From positions 868,001-932,000 of the forward strand of contig NZ_LT897781.1 in NCBI RefSeq assembly GCF_900188315.1: a DNA stretch of 64,000 nt, written 5' to 3'. Within the stretch, counting starts at the first letter, position 1. Each line of letters starts with the position of its first letter. Below, piece by piece: positions 45,327-54,350 of this stretch. The DNA comes from Marinobacter sp. es.042 (GTDB taxonomy: Bacteria > Pseudomonadota > Gammaproteobacteria > Pseudomonadales > Oleiphilaceae). The notes under the pieces are model-generated. The model was not told where the DNA came from. It made no database searches and was given only the letters and a program-made list of their open reading frames with translations. The position numbers and the translations under genes were made by a program.

Positions 45327-46478
45327 ATGTTGATCGTAGCAGACGAAAACATTCCCTTACTGGATTCCTTTTTCGGCGATATCGGCGAAATTCGCCGGGT
45401 ATCCGGCCGTTCCATGTCGAACGAGGATGTCCGGGATGCCGATATCGTGCTGGTTCGTTCCGTAACCAGGGTAAATCGTGAGCTCCTGGAGGGCAGTCGG
45501 GTTCGGTTTGTTGGCACAACCACAATCGGTACCGACCATGTCGATCTCGATTGGCTCGAGGGCGCGGATATTTGCTTCTCGGCGGCGCCGGGCTGCAACG
45601 CCAACAGTGTTGCCGAGTACGTGTTGTCTGTGCTCTCGCTGCATGCGGAGCGGCGTGGCCTTGCTGACTGGTCCCAGCTCAGTGTTGGTATTGTGGGGGT
45701 CGGCAATGTCGGTGGTGAATTGGCCCACAAACTAGAGCGCCTTGGATTTGATGTGCGCCTCTGTGATCCGCCCAGGGCGGATCGGGAAGAGGACGACCAA
45801 GAGTTTGTGTCGCTGGAAGAGGCCATGAAGTGTGATGTGGTGTCCCTGCACACACCTTTGACGCGAGAAGGGGACCATCCCACGCTGCATATGATTGGTC
45901 ATCCCGAGCTTGAGGCTCTGGGCGCAAATCAGCTCCTTATCAATGCTGGTCGCGGAGAAGTCATCGACTCGTCAGCATTGCTGGCCCGGCTTGACCAGGG
46001 CAACGCGCCGACCGTGGCGCTGGATGTATGGGAGCAGGAGCCGAGGATTCATCCCGAACTGGTTGACCGGGTCTGGCTGGCGACACCGCACATCGCCGGA
46101 TACAGCCTCGAAGGCAAGGTTCAGGGGACGGAAATGATCTACCAGGCGCTTAGCCAGTTTCTGGGCTTGCCGGTTCGTAAAAAAGCCGGCCAGTTTTTAC
46201 CGGAGCCGGCGCTCAGCAAGATTTCCTTTACCAGCTCGGCCGACGAAGAAGATGCCATCCGCATTGCGCTGAGGGCTTGCTATGACCCTCGTCCCGATGA
46301 TGCCCGATTGCGGAATGCCATGACCGGATCCGTTGAAGAGCGAGGTGCGGCCTTTGACAGGCTCCGTCGTGATTACCCGGTACGTCGGGAGTGTTCCAGT
46401 CTCAAGATTCAGCTCAAGGGCACCAGCAAATCGCTGCAGGACAGTTTCCGGGCCATTGGGTTCAAGTTGAAAATCTGA
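45327..46478 (+). CDS. pdxB: Erythronate-4-phosphate dehydrogenase PdxB
   Basis: A 383-residue D-2-hydroxyacid dehydrogenase: NAD-binding GIVGVGNVGGEL (about 118-129), catalytic Arg/Glu region INAGRGEVIDSSAL, His in TPHIAGYSLEG, and a C-terminal PdxB-specific dimerisation domain (about 285-383). It catalyses an early step of pyridoxal phosphate synthesis by the deoxyxylulose-5-phosphate-dependent route. It starts 17 bases after rhlB and ends at a strong terminator. Confidence 0.95.
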   Translation: MLIVADENIPLLDSFFGDIGEIRRVSGRSMSNEDVRDADIVLVRSVTRVNRELLEGSRVRFVGTTTIGTDHVDLDWLEGADICFSAAPGCNANSVAEYVLSVLSLHAERRGLADWSQLSVGIVGVGNVGGELAHKLERLGFDVRLCDPPRADREEDDQEFVSLEEAMKCDVVSLHTPLTREGDHPTLHMIGHPELEALGANQLLINAGRGEVIDSSALLARLDQGNAPTVALDVWEQEPRIHPELVDRVWLATPHIAGYSLEGKVQGTEMIYQALSQFLGLPVRKKAGQFLPEPALSKISFTSSADEEDAIRIALRACYDPRPDDARLRNAMTGSVEERGAAFDRLRRDYPVRRECSSLKIQLKGTSKSLQDSFRAIGFKLKI

Positions 46479-46501
46479 ACGAGTCATACCTGTACAACAA
46501 G

Positions 46502-46527
46502 AAACGGGGCCCCAGGGCCCCGTTTTT
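46502..46527. terminator. Bidirectional intrinsic terminator, pdxB/htpX
   Basis: A perfect stem AAACGGGGCC / GGCCCCGTTT with loop CCAG followed by TTTTTGTT on the plus strand, and preceded by AAs that give a T-run on the minus strand. It ends pdxB and lies 1 base from the htpX stop, serving both convergent genes. Confidence 0.88.
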
Positions 46528-46528
46528 G

Positions 46529-47410
46529 TTACAGCTTGGCGTGCTGCAATGCCTGTATCCGATCTTCCAGGGGCGGATGCGTCATAAACAGGGCACTCAG
46601 GCCGCCCCGGGCTCCGCGATTGATGCCGAATGCCTGAAGGGAGTCCGGCATCTGATCCGGCACTTCACTTTCCTGTTTCAGTCTTGCCAGCGCGCTGATC
46701 ATGGCTGTGCGCCCCGCCAGTTGGGCGCCAGCGATGTCGGCCCGGAATTCCCGCCGGCGGGAGAACCAGAACACGATCGTGCTGGCCAGAATGCCCAGGA
46801 CAATCTCGGCAACGATGCTGACGGCGAAAAACCCAAGGCCATGCCCACTTTCGTTCTTGAATATCACCCGGTCAACAAACGAACCGATGACCCGGGAGGC
46901 GAAGATCACGAACGTGTTCACTACACCCTGAATCAGAGCCAGGGTCACCATGTCGCCATTGGCCACGTGACCGATTTCGTGGCCCAGAACTGCCCGGATT
47001 TCGTCCTTGTTGAAGCGATGCAAAAGGCCCTCGCTGACGGCGACCAGCGCATCGTTTTTGTTCCAGCCCGTTGCGAAGGCGTTGGATTGGGACGCCGGGA
47101 AAATGGCCACCTCCGGCATCCCGATACCGGCGTTCTTCGCCAACTCGGCTACGGTATCCACCAGCCAGCGCTCGGCAGGTGTTCTCGGGGACTCAATAAC
47201 CCGTGCCTTGGTGCTCCACTTGGCCATTCGTTTGGATATCAGTAGAGACACAATGGCGCCGGCAAATCCGAAGACCGCCGCGAAAGCCAGCAAAGAGCCA
47301 TACTGAATACCATTCTGGGCGAGGTAGCTATCCACGCCCAACAGTCGCAGTGTAAAGCTCGCGACAAGAATGACAGCAAGGTTGGTTGCCAGAAACAGCA
47401 GAATACGCAT
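46529..47410 (-). CDS. htpX: Membrane protease HtpX
   Basis: A 293-residue zinc metalloprotease with two N-terminal TM helices, the HEIGH active site (in [12 protein letters not shown], about 142-146), two further TM helices (about 155-215) and the third ligand region [10 protein letters not shown]. It degrades misfolded membrane proteins. The length equals E. coli HtpX (293). Confidence 0.96.
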   Translation of the reverse strand: MRILLFLATNLAVILVASFTLRLLGVDSYLAQNGIQYGSLLAFAAVFGFAGAIVSLLISKRMAKWSTKARVIESPRTPAERWLVDTVAELAKNAGIGMPEVAIFPASQSNAFATGWNKNDALVAVSEGLLHRFNKDEIRAVLGHEIGHVANGDMVTLALIQGVVNTFVIFASRVIGSFVDRVIFKNESGHGLGFFAVSIVAEIVLGILASTIVFWFSRRREFRADIAGAQLAGRTAMISALARLKQESEVPDQMPDSLQAFGINRGARGGLSALFMTHPPLEDRIQALQHAKL

Positions 47411-47505
47411 GTTGGTGCCCTGATCAGTTCGTCAAAGAAAATAAAGCCGCTATTCAGACCGTTATATGCGGTCGCGGTTCAATCAATCAACGAGCTTACG
47501 GTGAT

Positions 47506-47976
47506 TTAATAATTGCCGCGGTCGGCAAAAAAGGTTGCCTGCATGATCTGGCTGATTCGGGCGGAGTTCCCCCCGCGCAGCGCCTTGCGAATCAGGTGGA
47601 TGTGAGTGGAAAGATCCTCCTGAACGGAAGGGGGCAGATTACCGGCAGCCGTTTCCTCGGGGATTCCGAACTCGCTGGTCAGAGTCTCTGGCGCCGGCGC
47701 GCTCAGGCGGATAAAGGCGTCTCTGGTCAGAACCGCCTGGTCCAGAGCTTCCTGGCGGATGGTGTCGACGTACCGGAGCAGACCTTCCTCTGCGAGCCAG
47801 AGCAGGGCGCCGAAACAGGCCATGTGTCGCTTGCTGTGCAGGCCAAATTCGTCCGGCTCATCCGGGCCGGCAATGTCCTCGACAAACAGGTTGATGCGCC
47901 TGGGAAAGGCACCATACAGTTGCACCAGGGCAATGGCCGCATCCTTGTAGAATTCCTCGACGTGAATATCCGCCAT
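47506..47976 (-). CDS. Conserved hypothetical protein, YFTY-type acidic
   Basis: A 156-residue, acidic, helix-rich soluble protein without signal peptide or TM segment. Visible patches include FYKDAAIALVQLYGAFPRRINLF near the N-terminus and GLHSKRHMACFGALLWLAEEG in the middle, read in pieces FYKDAAIAL, GAFPRRI and KRHMACFG. No known motif. It lies 11 bases downstream of alaA on the same strand and is probably co-transcribed. I do not recognise the function. Confidence 0.75.
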   Translation of the reverse strand: MADIHVEEFYKDAAIALVQLYGAFPRRINLFVEDIAGPDEPDEFGLHSKRHMACFGALLWLAEEGLLRYVDTIRQEALDQAVLTRDAFIRLSAPAPETLTSEFGIPEETAAGNLPPSVQEDLSTHIHLIRKALRGGNSARISQIMQATFFADRGNY

Positions 47977-47987
47977 GGTTTTCCCCG

Positions 47988-49202
47988 TTATTGCTGGTAT
48001 TGGCCAAGGAAATTGCCGAGCCGGCCCATGGCATCCTCGAGGGTATCTTCCCTGGGCAGGAACACGACTCTCAGGTGCTGCCTGTCATCGATATTGAAGG
48101 CCGACCCCTGCACCAGAAGGATTTTCTCCTGCAACAGCAGGTCCAGAACCAGTTTCTCGTCGTTCACGATAGGGAAGTGCTTGGGATCCAGTTTCGGAAA
48201 CAGGTACAGCGCACCCTGGGGTTTGACGCAGCTCACGCCCGGAATGTCGTTAAGCATACGCCAGGCGGTTTCCCGTTGCTCGTAGAGCCGCCCGCCTGGC
48301 GCCACCAGATCGTTGATGGACTGGTAGCCTCCCAGGGCTGTCTGAATGGCCAGTTGGGCCGGAACGTTGGCACACAGGCGCATATTCGAGAGCATGTCGA
48401 TGCCTTCGATCAGATCTTTCGCCCGGTGTTTTGCGCCACTGACGATCATCCAGCCCGAGCGGTAACCCGCTGCACGGTAATTCTTGGACAGGCCGTTATA
48501 GGTAAAGAACAGCACGTCGTCGGCCAGTGAGGCGGTAGAGATGTGCTGGGTACCGTCATAGAGGATCTTGTCGTAGATCTCGTCCGACAGAATGATCAGG
48601 TTGTGCTTGCGGGCCAGTTCGATGACCTGCTCCAGAAGCTCTTTTGAATACACTGCCCCGGTCGGGTTGTTGGGGTTGATCAGAACAATGGCACGGGTCC
48701 GCCGGGTGATCTTCTTGCGGATATCGTCAATATCCGGAAACCAGTCCTGCTGTTCGTCGCAGCGATAGTGCACGGGCTTGCCGCTGGAAAGTGTGACGGC
48801 TGCGGTCCACAAGGGGTAGTCGGGGGCGGGGATCAGGACTTCGTCGCCGGTATTCAACATGGCCTGCATCGTCATAACGATCAACTCGCTGACGCCGTTG
48901 CCCAGGAAAATATCGTCAATATCGACCTTGTCGATACCCCGCTGCTGGCAGTAGTGCATGACCGCCTTGCGGGCGGAGAACAACCCCTTCGACTCCACAT
49001 AGCCCTGAGCCTGGTGCATGTTGTAGATGACGTCCTGCTGGATTTCTTCCGGGACATCCAGTTCGAACGCTGCAGGGTTGCCAATATTAAGCTTGAGTAC
49101 CCGGTGACCCTCTTCCTCTAGCCGGCGTGCTTCCCGCAGAACCACGCCACGGATTTCATAACACACGTTATCCAGCTTGGCGGATTTGTAGTAGTTCTGC
49201 AT
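47988..49202 (-). CDS. alaA: Alanine aminotransferase AlaA (class I/II PLP)
   Basis: A 404-residue PLP enzyme. The lysine that binds PLP is in FTYNGLSKNYRAAGYRSGW (about 240), the substrate-binding DYPLW, NPNNPTGA and the C-terminal Arg region LRVVFLP are present. The sequence MQNYYKSAKLDNVCYEIRG is the AlaA-type N-terminus. It converts pyruvate to alanine using glutamate. A good sigma70 promoter lies about 65 bases upstream. Confidence 0.93.
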   Translation of the reverse strand: MQNYYKSAKLDNVCYEIRGVVLREARRLEEEGHRVLKLNIGNPAAFELDVPEEIQQDVIYNMHQAQGYVESKGLFSARKAVMHYCQQRGIDKVDIDDIFLGNGVSELIVMTMQAMLNTGDEVLIPAPDYPLWTAAVTLSSGKPVHYRCDEQQDWFPDIDDIRKKITRRTRAIVLINPNNPTGAVYSKELLEQVIELARKHNLIILSDEIYDKILYDGTQHISTASLADDVLFFTYNGLSKNYRAAGYRSGWMIVSGAKHRAKDLIEGIDMLSNMRLCANVPAQLAIQTALGGYQSINDLVAPGGRLYEQRETAWRMLNDIPGVSCVKPQGALYLFPKLDPKHFPIVNDEKLVLDLLLQEKILLVQGSAFNIDDRQHLRVVFLPREDTLEDAMGRLGNFLGQYQQ

Positions 49203-49263
49203 AAGACCCGGACGTCCTTCTTTTGAGATCGAAAAATGGCACCTGCCAATACGAGAGGCCTTT

Positions 49264-49291
49264 ATTCTAGCGGAGCGAGGCCCGGCGGCAA
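49264..49291 (-). promoter_or_regulatory. Sigma70-type promoter of alaA
   Basis: On the minus strand TTGCCG (49286-49291), a 16-base spacer and TAGAAT (49264-49269) form a plausible -35/-10 pair 62-90 bases upstream of alaA. The rest of the 252-base gap to the glutathione peroxidase gene shows no other strong element. Confidence 0.55.
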
Positions 49292-49454
49292 CAGGGGAAT
49301 TATGATGAATTGTGTCGTGTTAAGGCAGATTTAGCACACAAACCTGAACCGGTTTTTAAAAATGATCGCCGTAGAGCCTGCATTGCCATGGTTTTTTGGT
49401 CTGTGTTGTGAACAATGGAGTTACGACGAACACAAACATCGAAGGGAGAGCTCA

Positions 49455-49946
49455 ATGGCAGGCGAGACGGTCTACGATTTTACGGTAAGGGATATCAAGG
49501 GTAATGAACAAAGCATGGCAGAGTACCGGGGCAAGGTGCTCCTGATCGTGAATACCGCGAGTAAATGTGGTTTCACACCGCAATTCGAAGGTCTGCAGTC
49601 CCTGCACAACGAATTGGGGAGTAAGGGGTTTGAGGTTCTGGGCTTTCCCTGCAACCAGTTCCTTAATCAGGACCCGGGTGACGAGGATGCAATTAGCCAG
49701 TTCTGCAGTCTTAACTACGGGGTCGACTTCCCCATGTTTTCCAAGATCGAAGTCAACGGTGATGGCGCCCACCCACTGTTTCGTTTTCTCAAGCATGAAG
49801 CCAAGGGACTGATGGGGTCGGAAAAGGTCAAGTGGAACTTCACCAAGTTCCTGGTGGCTCCCGATGGCAAGGTGGTACGTCGCTATCCGCCTACAACCAA
49901 GCCGGAAGATATTCGGGCCGACATCGAGAAACTCTTACCGGCCTGA
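49455..49946 (+). CDS. Glutathione peroxidase family (Cys type)
   Basis: A 163-residue thioredoxin-fold peroxidase with the three family signatures: NTASKCGFTPQ (peroxidatic Cys at about 36, Cys not Sec), FPCNQF with the Gln and resolving-type Cys, and KWNFTKF with the catalytic Trp. It reduces hydroperoxides, probably with thioredoxin. ATG 49455 follows GGGAGAG; the in-frame ATG at 49362 would add an unlikely extension. Confidence 0.94.
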   Translation: MAGETVYDFTVRDIKGNEQSMAEYRGKVLLIVNTASKCGFTPQFEGLQSLHNELGSKGFEVLGFPCNQFLNQDPGDEDAISQFCSLNYGVDFPMFSKIEVNGDGAHPLFRFLKHEAKGLMGSEKVKWNFTKFLVAPDGKVVRRYPPTTKPEDIRADIEKLLPA

Positions 49947-49955
49947 AGGCCGCCG

Positions 49956-52283
49956 TCAAATCGCGGGGCGCCAGCGGTCGATGACTGTCCGGAGCTCTTC
50001 GCGCTTGTACGGCTTGGTAATGTAGTCGTTCATGCCAGAGGCGAGGCAATCCTCGCGGTCGCCCTGCATCACATTGGCGGTAACAGCAATGATAGGCAGG
50101 TCTTTCCATTCCGGGTTTTGCCGAATCCTCTGTGTTGCTTCGTAGCCGTCCATAACCGGCATCTGGCAATCCATCAGCACCAGGTCATAGTGGTTGTGTT
50201 CCAGTGCCTGTATGGCCTTGAGACCGTTCTCTGCATGATCTGTGCGATGGCCGAGTTTCTTGAGCAGGCTGACGGCCACCATCTGGTTGACCTGATTGTC
50301 CTCCACCAGAAGGATTTTCAGGGAAGCCGCCGTGCCGGTTTGCTCATGGTCTTCCACGGCGTTAGCAGGTTGTTCGTCGCTGTTCAGCAGCCCCGCGGCC
50401 AGAAGCAGGCAACGTAGCAATTCATCCCGTCGCATTGGCAACGAGAGCAGCTGTTGCTGCCCCAGGGCAGGAGGCAGGGTGCCGGAAGAGTCCACCAGCA
50501 CGACGCCGGCGCCTTGCCAGTTGTCGGCGAATACCAGGGTTTCTTCGTCTCCGGCGTTGGCAAGTGCAAGTAGAATTCCATCCGGGTGTCTGCTTGCGCC
50601 GCGTATCGGGATGTCCCATTTGCGAAGTTGGGCTTCGATCGCAGACCGGTGTGGGTTGTCCGGTGGTATTGCCATCGCTATGCCAATGTCCTTGAGCCGG
50701 GAATCCACGCGGGGCAGATCATGATCTTCGCTGGCTTCATGAACCGGCAGGGGCAGGGTAACGGTGAAGTGTGTGCCGCTGCCCTCCCGGGAGTCCACCA
50801 GAATCTGGCCATGCATGCGTTCGACAAGTTGACGGCAAAGCGTCAGGCCGAGACCGGTGCCCCCATAAAGCCGCGTGGTCTCTGCATCAGCCTGGGAGAA
50901 GGGTGAGAAAATCCGGTGCAGGCCCTCGGTAGACATACCGATCCCGGTGTCTACCACATCGATTCTCAGGCTACCCCCGGAGCAGGCCGCCTTTAGTTTT
51001 ACGCTGCCTTTGTCCGTGAATTTGATGGCATTGCTCAAGAGGTTGTTGAGCACCTGGCGTACCCGTGTCGGATCTCCCAGGAAGTTCTCAGGCAGATCCG
51101 GATCGATTTCGGTGACCAGGTGAATACGCTTGCGCCGCGCCTGTTGGGCATGGAGTGTCGCGCACTCTTCGATCAGGTGTCGGACACTGAAGGGGATGTT
51201 TTCCAGACTGAGTTTGCCGGCCTCCACTTTCGAGATATCCAGTATGTCGTTAAGCAGCCCGAGCAGGCTTTCACCGGCGTTGAGGGCGATTTCTATCCTG
51301 TTGCGCTGGGCAGAATCCAGCTCGCTCTCGAGTGCCAGGCCGAGCATCCCGAGAACGCCATTGAGCGGAGTCCGGATCTCATGGCTCATGCTGGCCAGGA
51401 AATTGGCCCTTGCCCGTGCCCGGCGAACTGCATCTTCCTTGGCTTTGACCAGGGCGCGATTACCACGCTGCAAAGCATCGTTCTTTTCGGAGATCTCCCG
51501 GGTCCGGTCCGCCACCTCCTGCTCAAGCTGGGTGGAGTAGTTTTTCATGGCACTCTCGGCGTGCCGGAGTTGTGCAAGGCTCGAATCGATGGTTTCCAGG
51601 TGCTGGTTGATGATACCAACCATGGTCCCGATCTCGTCTTCCCGATGGTTTGCCGGGATCGGAAGCCTGACTTTTTCCGGAGAGGTAGCCCGCACCTGGC
51701 TCAGTGCGCTGATCACATTGAGCATGGGACGGGTCAGCACAAAATAGAAAATGGCAAGGAGCGCTGCAGACAGGATCAGGCTTTTCAGTAGCCCGCTGAT
51801 CAGCGTGTAACCGGCTCGTTGGAGGAAGAGCGCCCCATAGTGATAGGTGTCAATGGTGACGATCAGATGCCCAAGTGGCAGATCCTCAAGCTGCGGAACC
51901 CGGAGCTCCTGTCGAAATACGCGATCCGGCCCGAACAGCAGATCGCTGACCCAGCGATAGGGCGAGACCGGGCTGCTCTTGCTGGATGCTGCCATGGTCT
52001 CGTCGTCATTATCGGTAATCCGGGCATCAATGGTCGCGGGATGGCGAAGCAGGCCGTCGAGCAATTCTTCCGCCAGACGGACGTCGATGTTGTAGGCAAT
52101 CTGGGAGGCCGGGCTGTTGCTGATATCGATCAGCGCATGGATTTCCTTTTCCATGGAATCCTTCGCGCTGAAGTAGTCCAGGGTAATCTGGACCACATTC
52201 AGCACCAGGCCGAGGGCCATGGCAACGAGGACCGTGTCTCGAGTCAGTCTATAGGAAAGCCGTTGTTTGAAGCCGTTGCTCAC
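49956..52283 (-). CDS. Membrane hybrid histidine kinase
   Basis: A 775-residue sensor: TM1 at about 17-37, a periplasmic domain (38-155), TM2 at about 160-184, HAMP (about 185-240), coiled coil, HisKA with phosphoacceptor His301 (SMSHEIRTPLNG), HATPase (N box LSNAIKFT, DTGIGMS, GGTGLGL) and a C-terminal receiver with Asp705 (LMDCQMPVMDG). Between the kinase and the receiver, about 520-640, lies a region like a receiver that has lost its Asp. No HPt domain is present, unlike BarA. The cognate regulator is not adjacent. Confidence 0.93.
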   Translation of the reverse strand: MSNGFKQRLSYRLTRDTVLVAMALGLVLNVVQITLDYFSAKDSMEKEIHALIDISNSPASQIAYNIDVRLAEELLDGLLRHPATIDARITDNDDETMAASSKSSPVSPYRWVSDLLFGPDRVFRQELRVPQLEDLPLGHLIVTIDTYHYGALFLQRAGYTLISGLLKSLILSAALLAIFYFVLTRPMLNVISALSQVRATSPEKVRLPIPANHREDEIGTMVGIINQHLETIDSSLAQLRHAESAMKNYSTQLEQEVADRTREISEKNDALQRGNRALVKAKEDAVRRARARANFLASMSHEIRTPLNGVLGMLGLALESELDSAQRNRIEIALNAGESLLGLLNDILDISKVEAGKLSLENIPFSVRHLIEECATLHAQQARRKRIHLVTEIDPDLPENFLGDPTRVRQVLNNLLSNAIKFTDKGSVKLKAACSGGSLRIDVVDTGIGMSTEGLHRIFSPFSQADAETTRLYGGTGLGLTLCRQLVERMHGQILVDSREGSGTHFTVTLPLPVHEASEDHDLPRVDSRLKDIGIAMAIPPDNPHRSAIEAQLRKWDIPIRGASRHPDGILLALANAGDEETLVFADNWQGAGVVLVDSSGTLPPALGQQQLLSLPMRRDELLRCLLLAAGLLNSDEQPANAVEDHEQTGTAASLKILLVEDNQVNQMVAVSLLKKLGHRTDHAENGLKAIQALEHNHYDLVLMDCQMPVMDGYEATQRIRQNPEWKDLPIIAVTANVMQGDREDCLASGMNDYITKPYKREELRTVIDRWRPAI

Positions 52284-52336
52284 GGGTTTGCACTGTCCCT
52301 GTTGACGGGCCTTTCACAGCGACCCGTTCGGTACCT

Positions 52337-53104
52337 TCAGTCGTCGTAATCGGCCTTTTTCTTCCACTCATCGTCGTGGAGAAAAGTATCCCACTCACGG
52401 TCCAGTTTGGACTCTCCCTGCGGGCTTTCCTTACCCTCTGCACCCATGGCCTCAAGTTCCTGAATGCGCGTCCGGAAGCTCTTCACTGCTTTCATGGCAA
52501 GTGGATTGTCGCGGGATTTGCCCATTTCGGTACTGGCCAGGTGATAGGCATGAATGGCCTTCCGGATCTGGTTCTGGCGAACATAGTCCCGGGCCTGAAA
52601 CACATGCAGATCCGCGTGGGTCTTGTGGACCAGGAAGAGCACATACTTGAGGTTTTTCTTGGCTGTGGCCGAGTTAATCCGCCCGCTCTTGTGCATGGCT
52701 TCAATCATCTTGAACAGATTCTGAAGCAATTCCTTGACGCAATTGGACTTTTCCGCGGAATCAATCTTGACTGGCGTGGTGGTGTCGCGCTTTTCAACGA
52801 TCTGTGTTTTCAGTTCTGCAGCGGACTTCTGCCATTCCTTGACCGGCAGGTTCGACTTCAGGCCGGCCAACTCCGCGCAAGCTTCTTCCATGCGTTGAAT
52901 CAGGAGCAGTTTCAGATCCGCTGTCAGGTATTGGCCAGGAATTTCGGTCAGCAGGCGATTGGCCCTGTTATAGGCGTCTTCCTGAGCGGTAATCTTGCGC
53001 GCCCGTTCAATCCGGGCGCGCTCCCGCATCTGGCTGAGCACAATAATGACAATCGAGACGGTAACGATGGCCGCCAGCAGAAGGACGATCGTAGTGGTAT
53101 CCAT
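52337..53104 (-). CDS. Membrane-anchored coiled-coil protein of unknown function
   Basis: A 255-residue protein with a single N-terminal TM helix (about 4-25, TIVLLLAAIVTVSIVIIVLS) and a long helical, charged cytoplasmic domain. Features include AQEDAYNRANRLLTEIPGQYL, a central DLKLLLIQRMEEAC and AMKAVKSFRTRIQELEAMG, read as separate pieces. Conserved-looking but not assignable. It lies 53 bases upstream of the hybrid kinase in the same direction, so the two may be linked. Confidence 0.75.
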   Translation of the reverse strand: MDTTTIVLLLAAIVTVSIVIIVLSQMRERARIERARKITAQEDAYNRANRLLTEIPGQYLTADLKLLLIQRMEEACAELAGLKSNLPVKEWQKSAAELKTQIVEKRDTTTPVKIDSAEKSNCVKELLQNLFKMIEAMHKSGRINSATAKKNLKYVLFLVHKTHADLHVFQARDYVRQNQIRKAIHAYHLASTEMGKSRDNPLAMKAVKSFRTRIQELEAMGAEGKESPQGESKLDREWDTFLHDDEWKKKADYDD

Positions 53105-53339
53105 TTTGTCAGTAACGACTCCGGCTTCAGGATCAAATGATGGCGGGTGTACAAACCGGCCTCAAAACACCGATATTATTCAGCAAGTATCCGAAAGACT
53201 AGCAGAAATACCGCTCCAGATCCGTTTTCAAATGTGAAAGTTCGTGTTGCTGATTGATTACGTGAATCCTTGCTATCATGTATATTGCTCTCGTGAATGA
53301 GCCTCGCTCTTCCTGTTGTTCTGGCGTTCCGGAGTTTTT

Positions 53340-54350
53340 GTGGATATTTCCCGTGTTGATCTGAACCTGCTTGTTTACCTGGACGTGCTGCTGCGTGAGC
53401 GGAATGTTACCAAGGCAGCGAACCACCTGGGTATTACCCAGCCTGCCATGAGCAATGGTTTGAAGCGGTTGCGGGATCTGTTCAGTGATCCGCTCCTGGT
53501 GCGAACCAGTGAGGGTATGACGGCCACAGAGCGCGCGCGTGAATTACAACCGCTTGTGCGGGGAATCCTGTCGGATATTGAACAGGCCGTGCAAGATAAG
53601 ACCCCGTTTTCGGCTCTTGAAAGCCAGCGTGTGTTCCGGATCATGGCCAGTGATTATGCCGAATCCTGCCTGATGCCCCGGGTTCTGAGGCGGATCCGCC
53701 AGGAAGCGCCCCATGTAACCCTGGACGTGCTCACGCCCAGTGACGTCAGCTTCCTGGATGTCGAGCAGGGGCGGTTGGATATGGCGATTAACCGGTTCGA
53801 CAAGATCCCCCAGTCTTTCCATCAGAAGACGCTCTGGACCGAGTATTTTGCCTGTCTGATGAACGCCCGTAATCCTGTGCTAAGGGAGCCGTTCACGCTG
53901 GATACCTATCTGGATGCCAGTCACATCTGGGTCAGCAAGACCGGATTTGGTGTTGGTGTTGGTGTAAACCCGAAGGATGTCCAGCGGCTGGGCTGGGTTG
54001 ATGAGGCGCTGTCTAGAATGGGGCGCAAGCGTCAGATTTCCGTATTCACCCGTCACTATCAGGTTGCGATGCTGCTCGCTGAGCAGCATGACCTGATTGC
54101 CACGCTGCCATCCCGGGCAGCCTGGCTGCAGAAAGACAACCCGAATCTTGTGGTCAAGGTGCCTCCGTTCGAGATTCCACCGTTCGAGCTGAAAATGGCC
54201 TGGAGCCCTCTGTTGCAGCACAACGCGGACCATCAATGGCTGCGCAAACTGATTGCTGAGGTGGCTACGGAGGTGGATACCGAGTTTGCTCCGTTCGGGG
54301 CGAGGTTCGAGGCGCCGGACGCGCCCCAGGCCTATCACTCAGAGCGGTAA
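53340..54350 (+). CDS. LysR-family transcriptional regulator
   Basis: A 336-residue regulator. The N-terminal winged HTH (DLNLLVYLDVLLRERNVT, AANHLGITQPAMSNGLKRL, residues about 6-45) is followed by a linker helix and a two-subdomain effector-binding domain (about 95-310). Its NVTKAANHLGITQP signature suggests the LeuO/NodD-like branch. GTG 53340 is 5 bases after GGAG. It is divergent from the coiled-coil gene; the 235-base gap contains GATTACGTGAATC, a short LysR-like T-N11-A dyad. The 3' end overlaps the convergent GNAT gene by 12 bases. Confidence 0.93.
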   Translation: MDISRVDLNLLVYLDVLLRERNVTKAANHLGITQPAMSNGLKRLRDLFSDPLLVRTSEGMTATERARELQPLVRGILSDIEQAVQDKTPFSALESQRVFRIMASDYAESCLMPRVLRRIRQEAPHVTLDVLTPSDVSFLDVEQGRLDMAINRFDKIPQSFHQKTLWTEYFACLMNARNPVLREPFTLDTYLDASHIWVSKTGFGVGVGVNPKDVQRLGWVDEALSRMGRKRQISVFTRHYQVAMLLAEQHDLIATLPSRAAWLQKDNPNLVVKVPPFEIPPFELKMAWSPLLQHNADHQWLRKLIAEVATEVDTEFAPFGARFEAPDAPQAYHSER

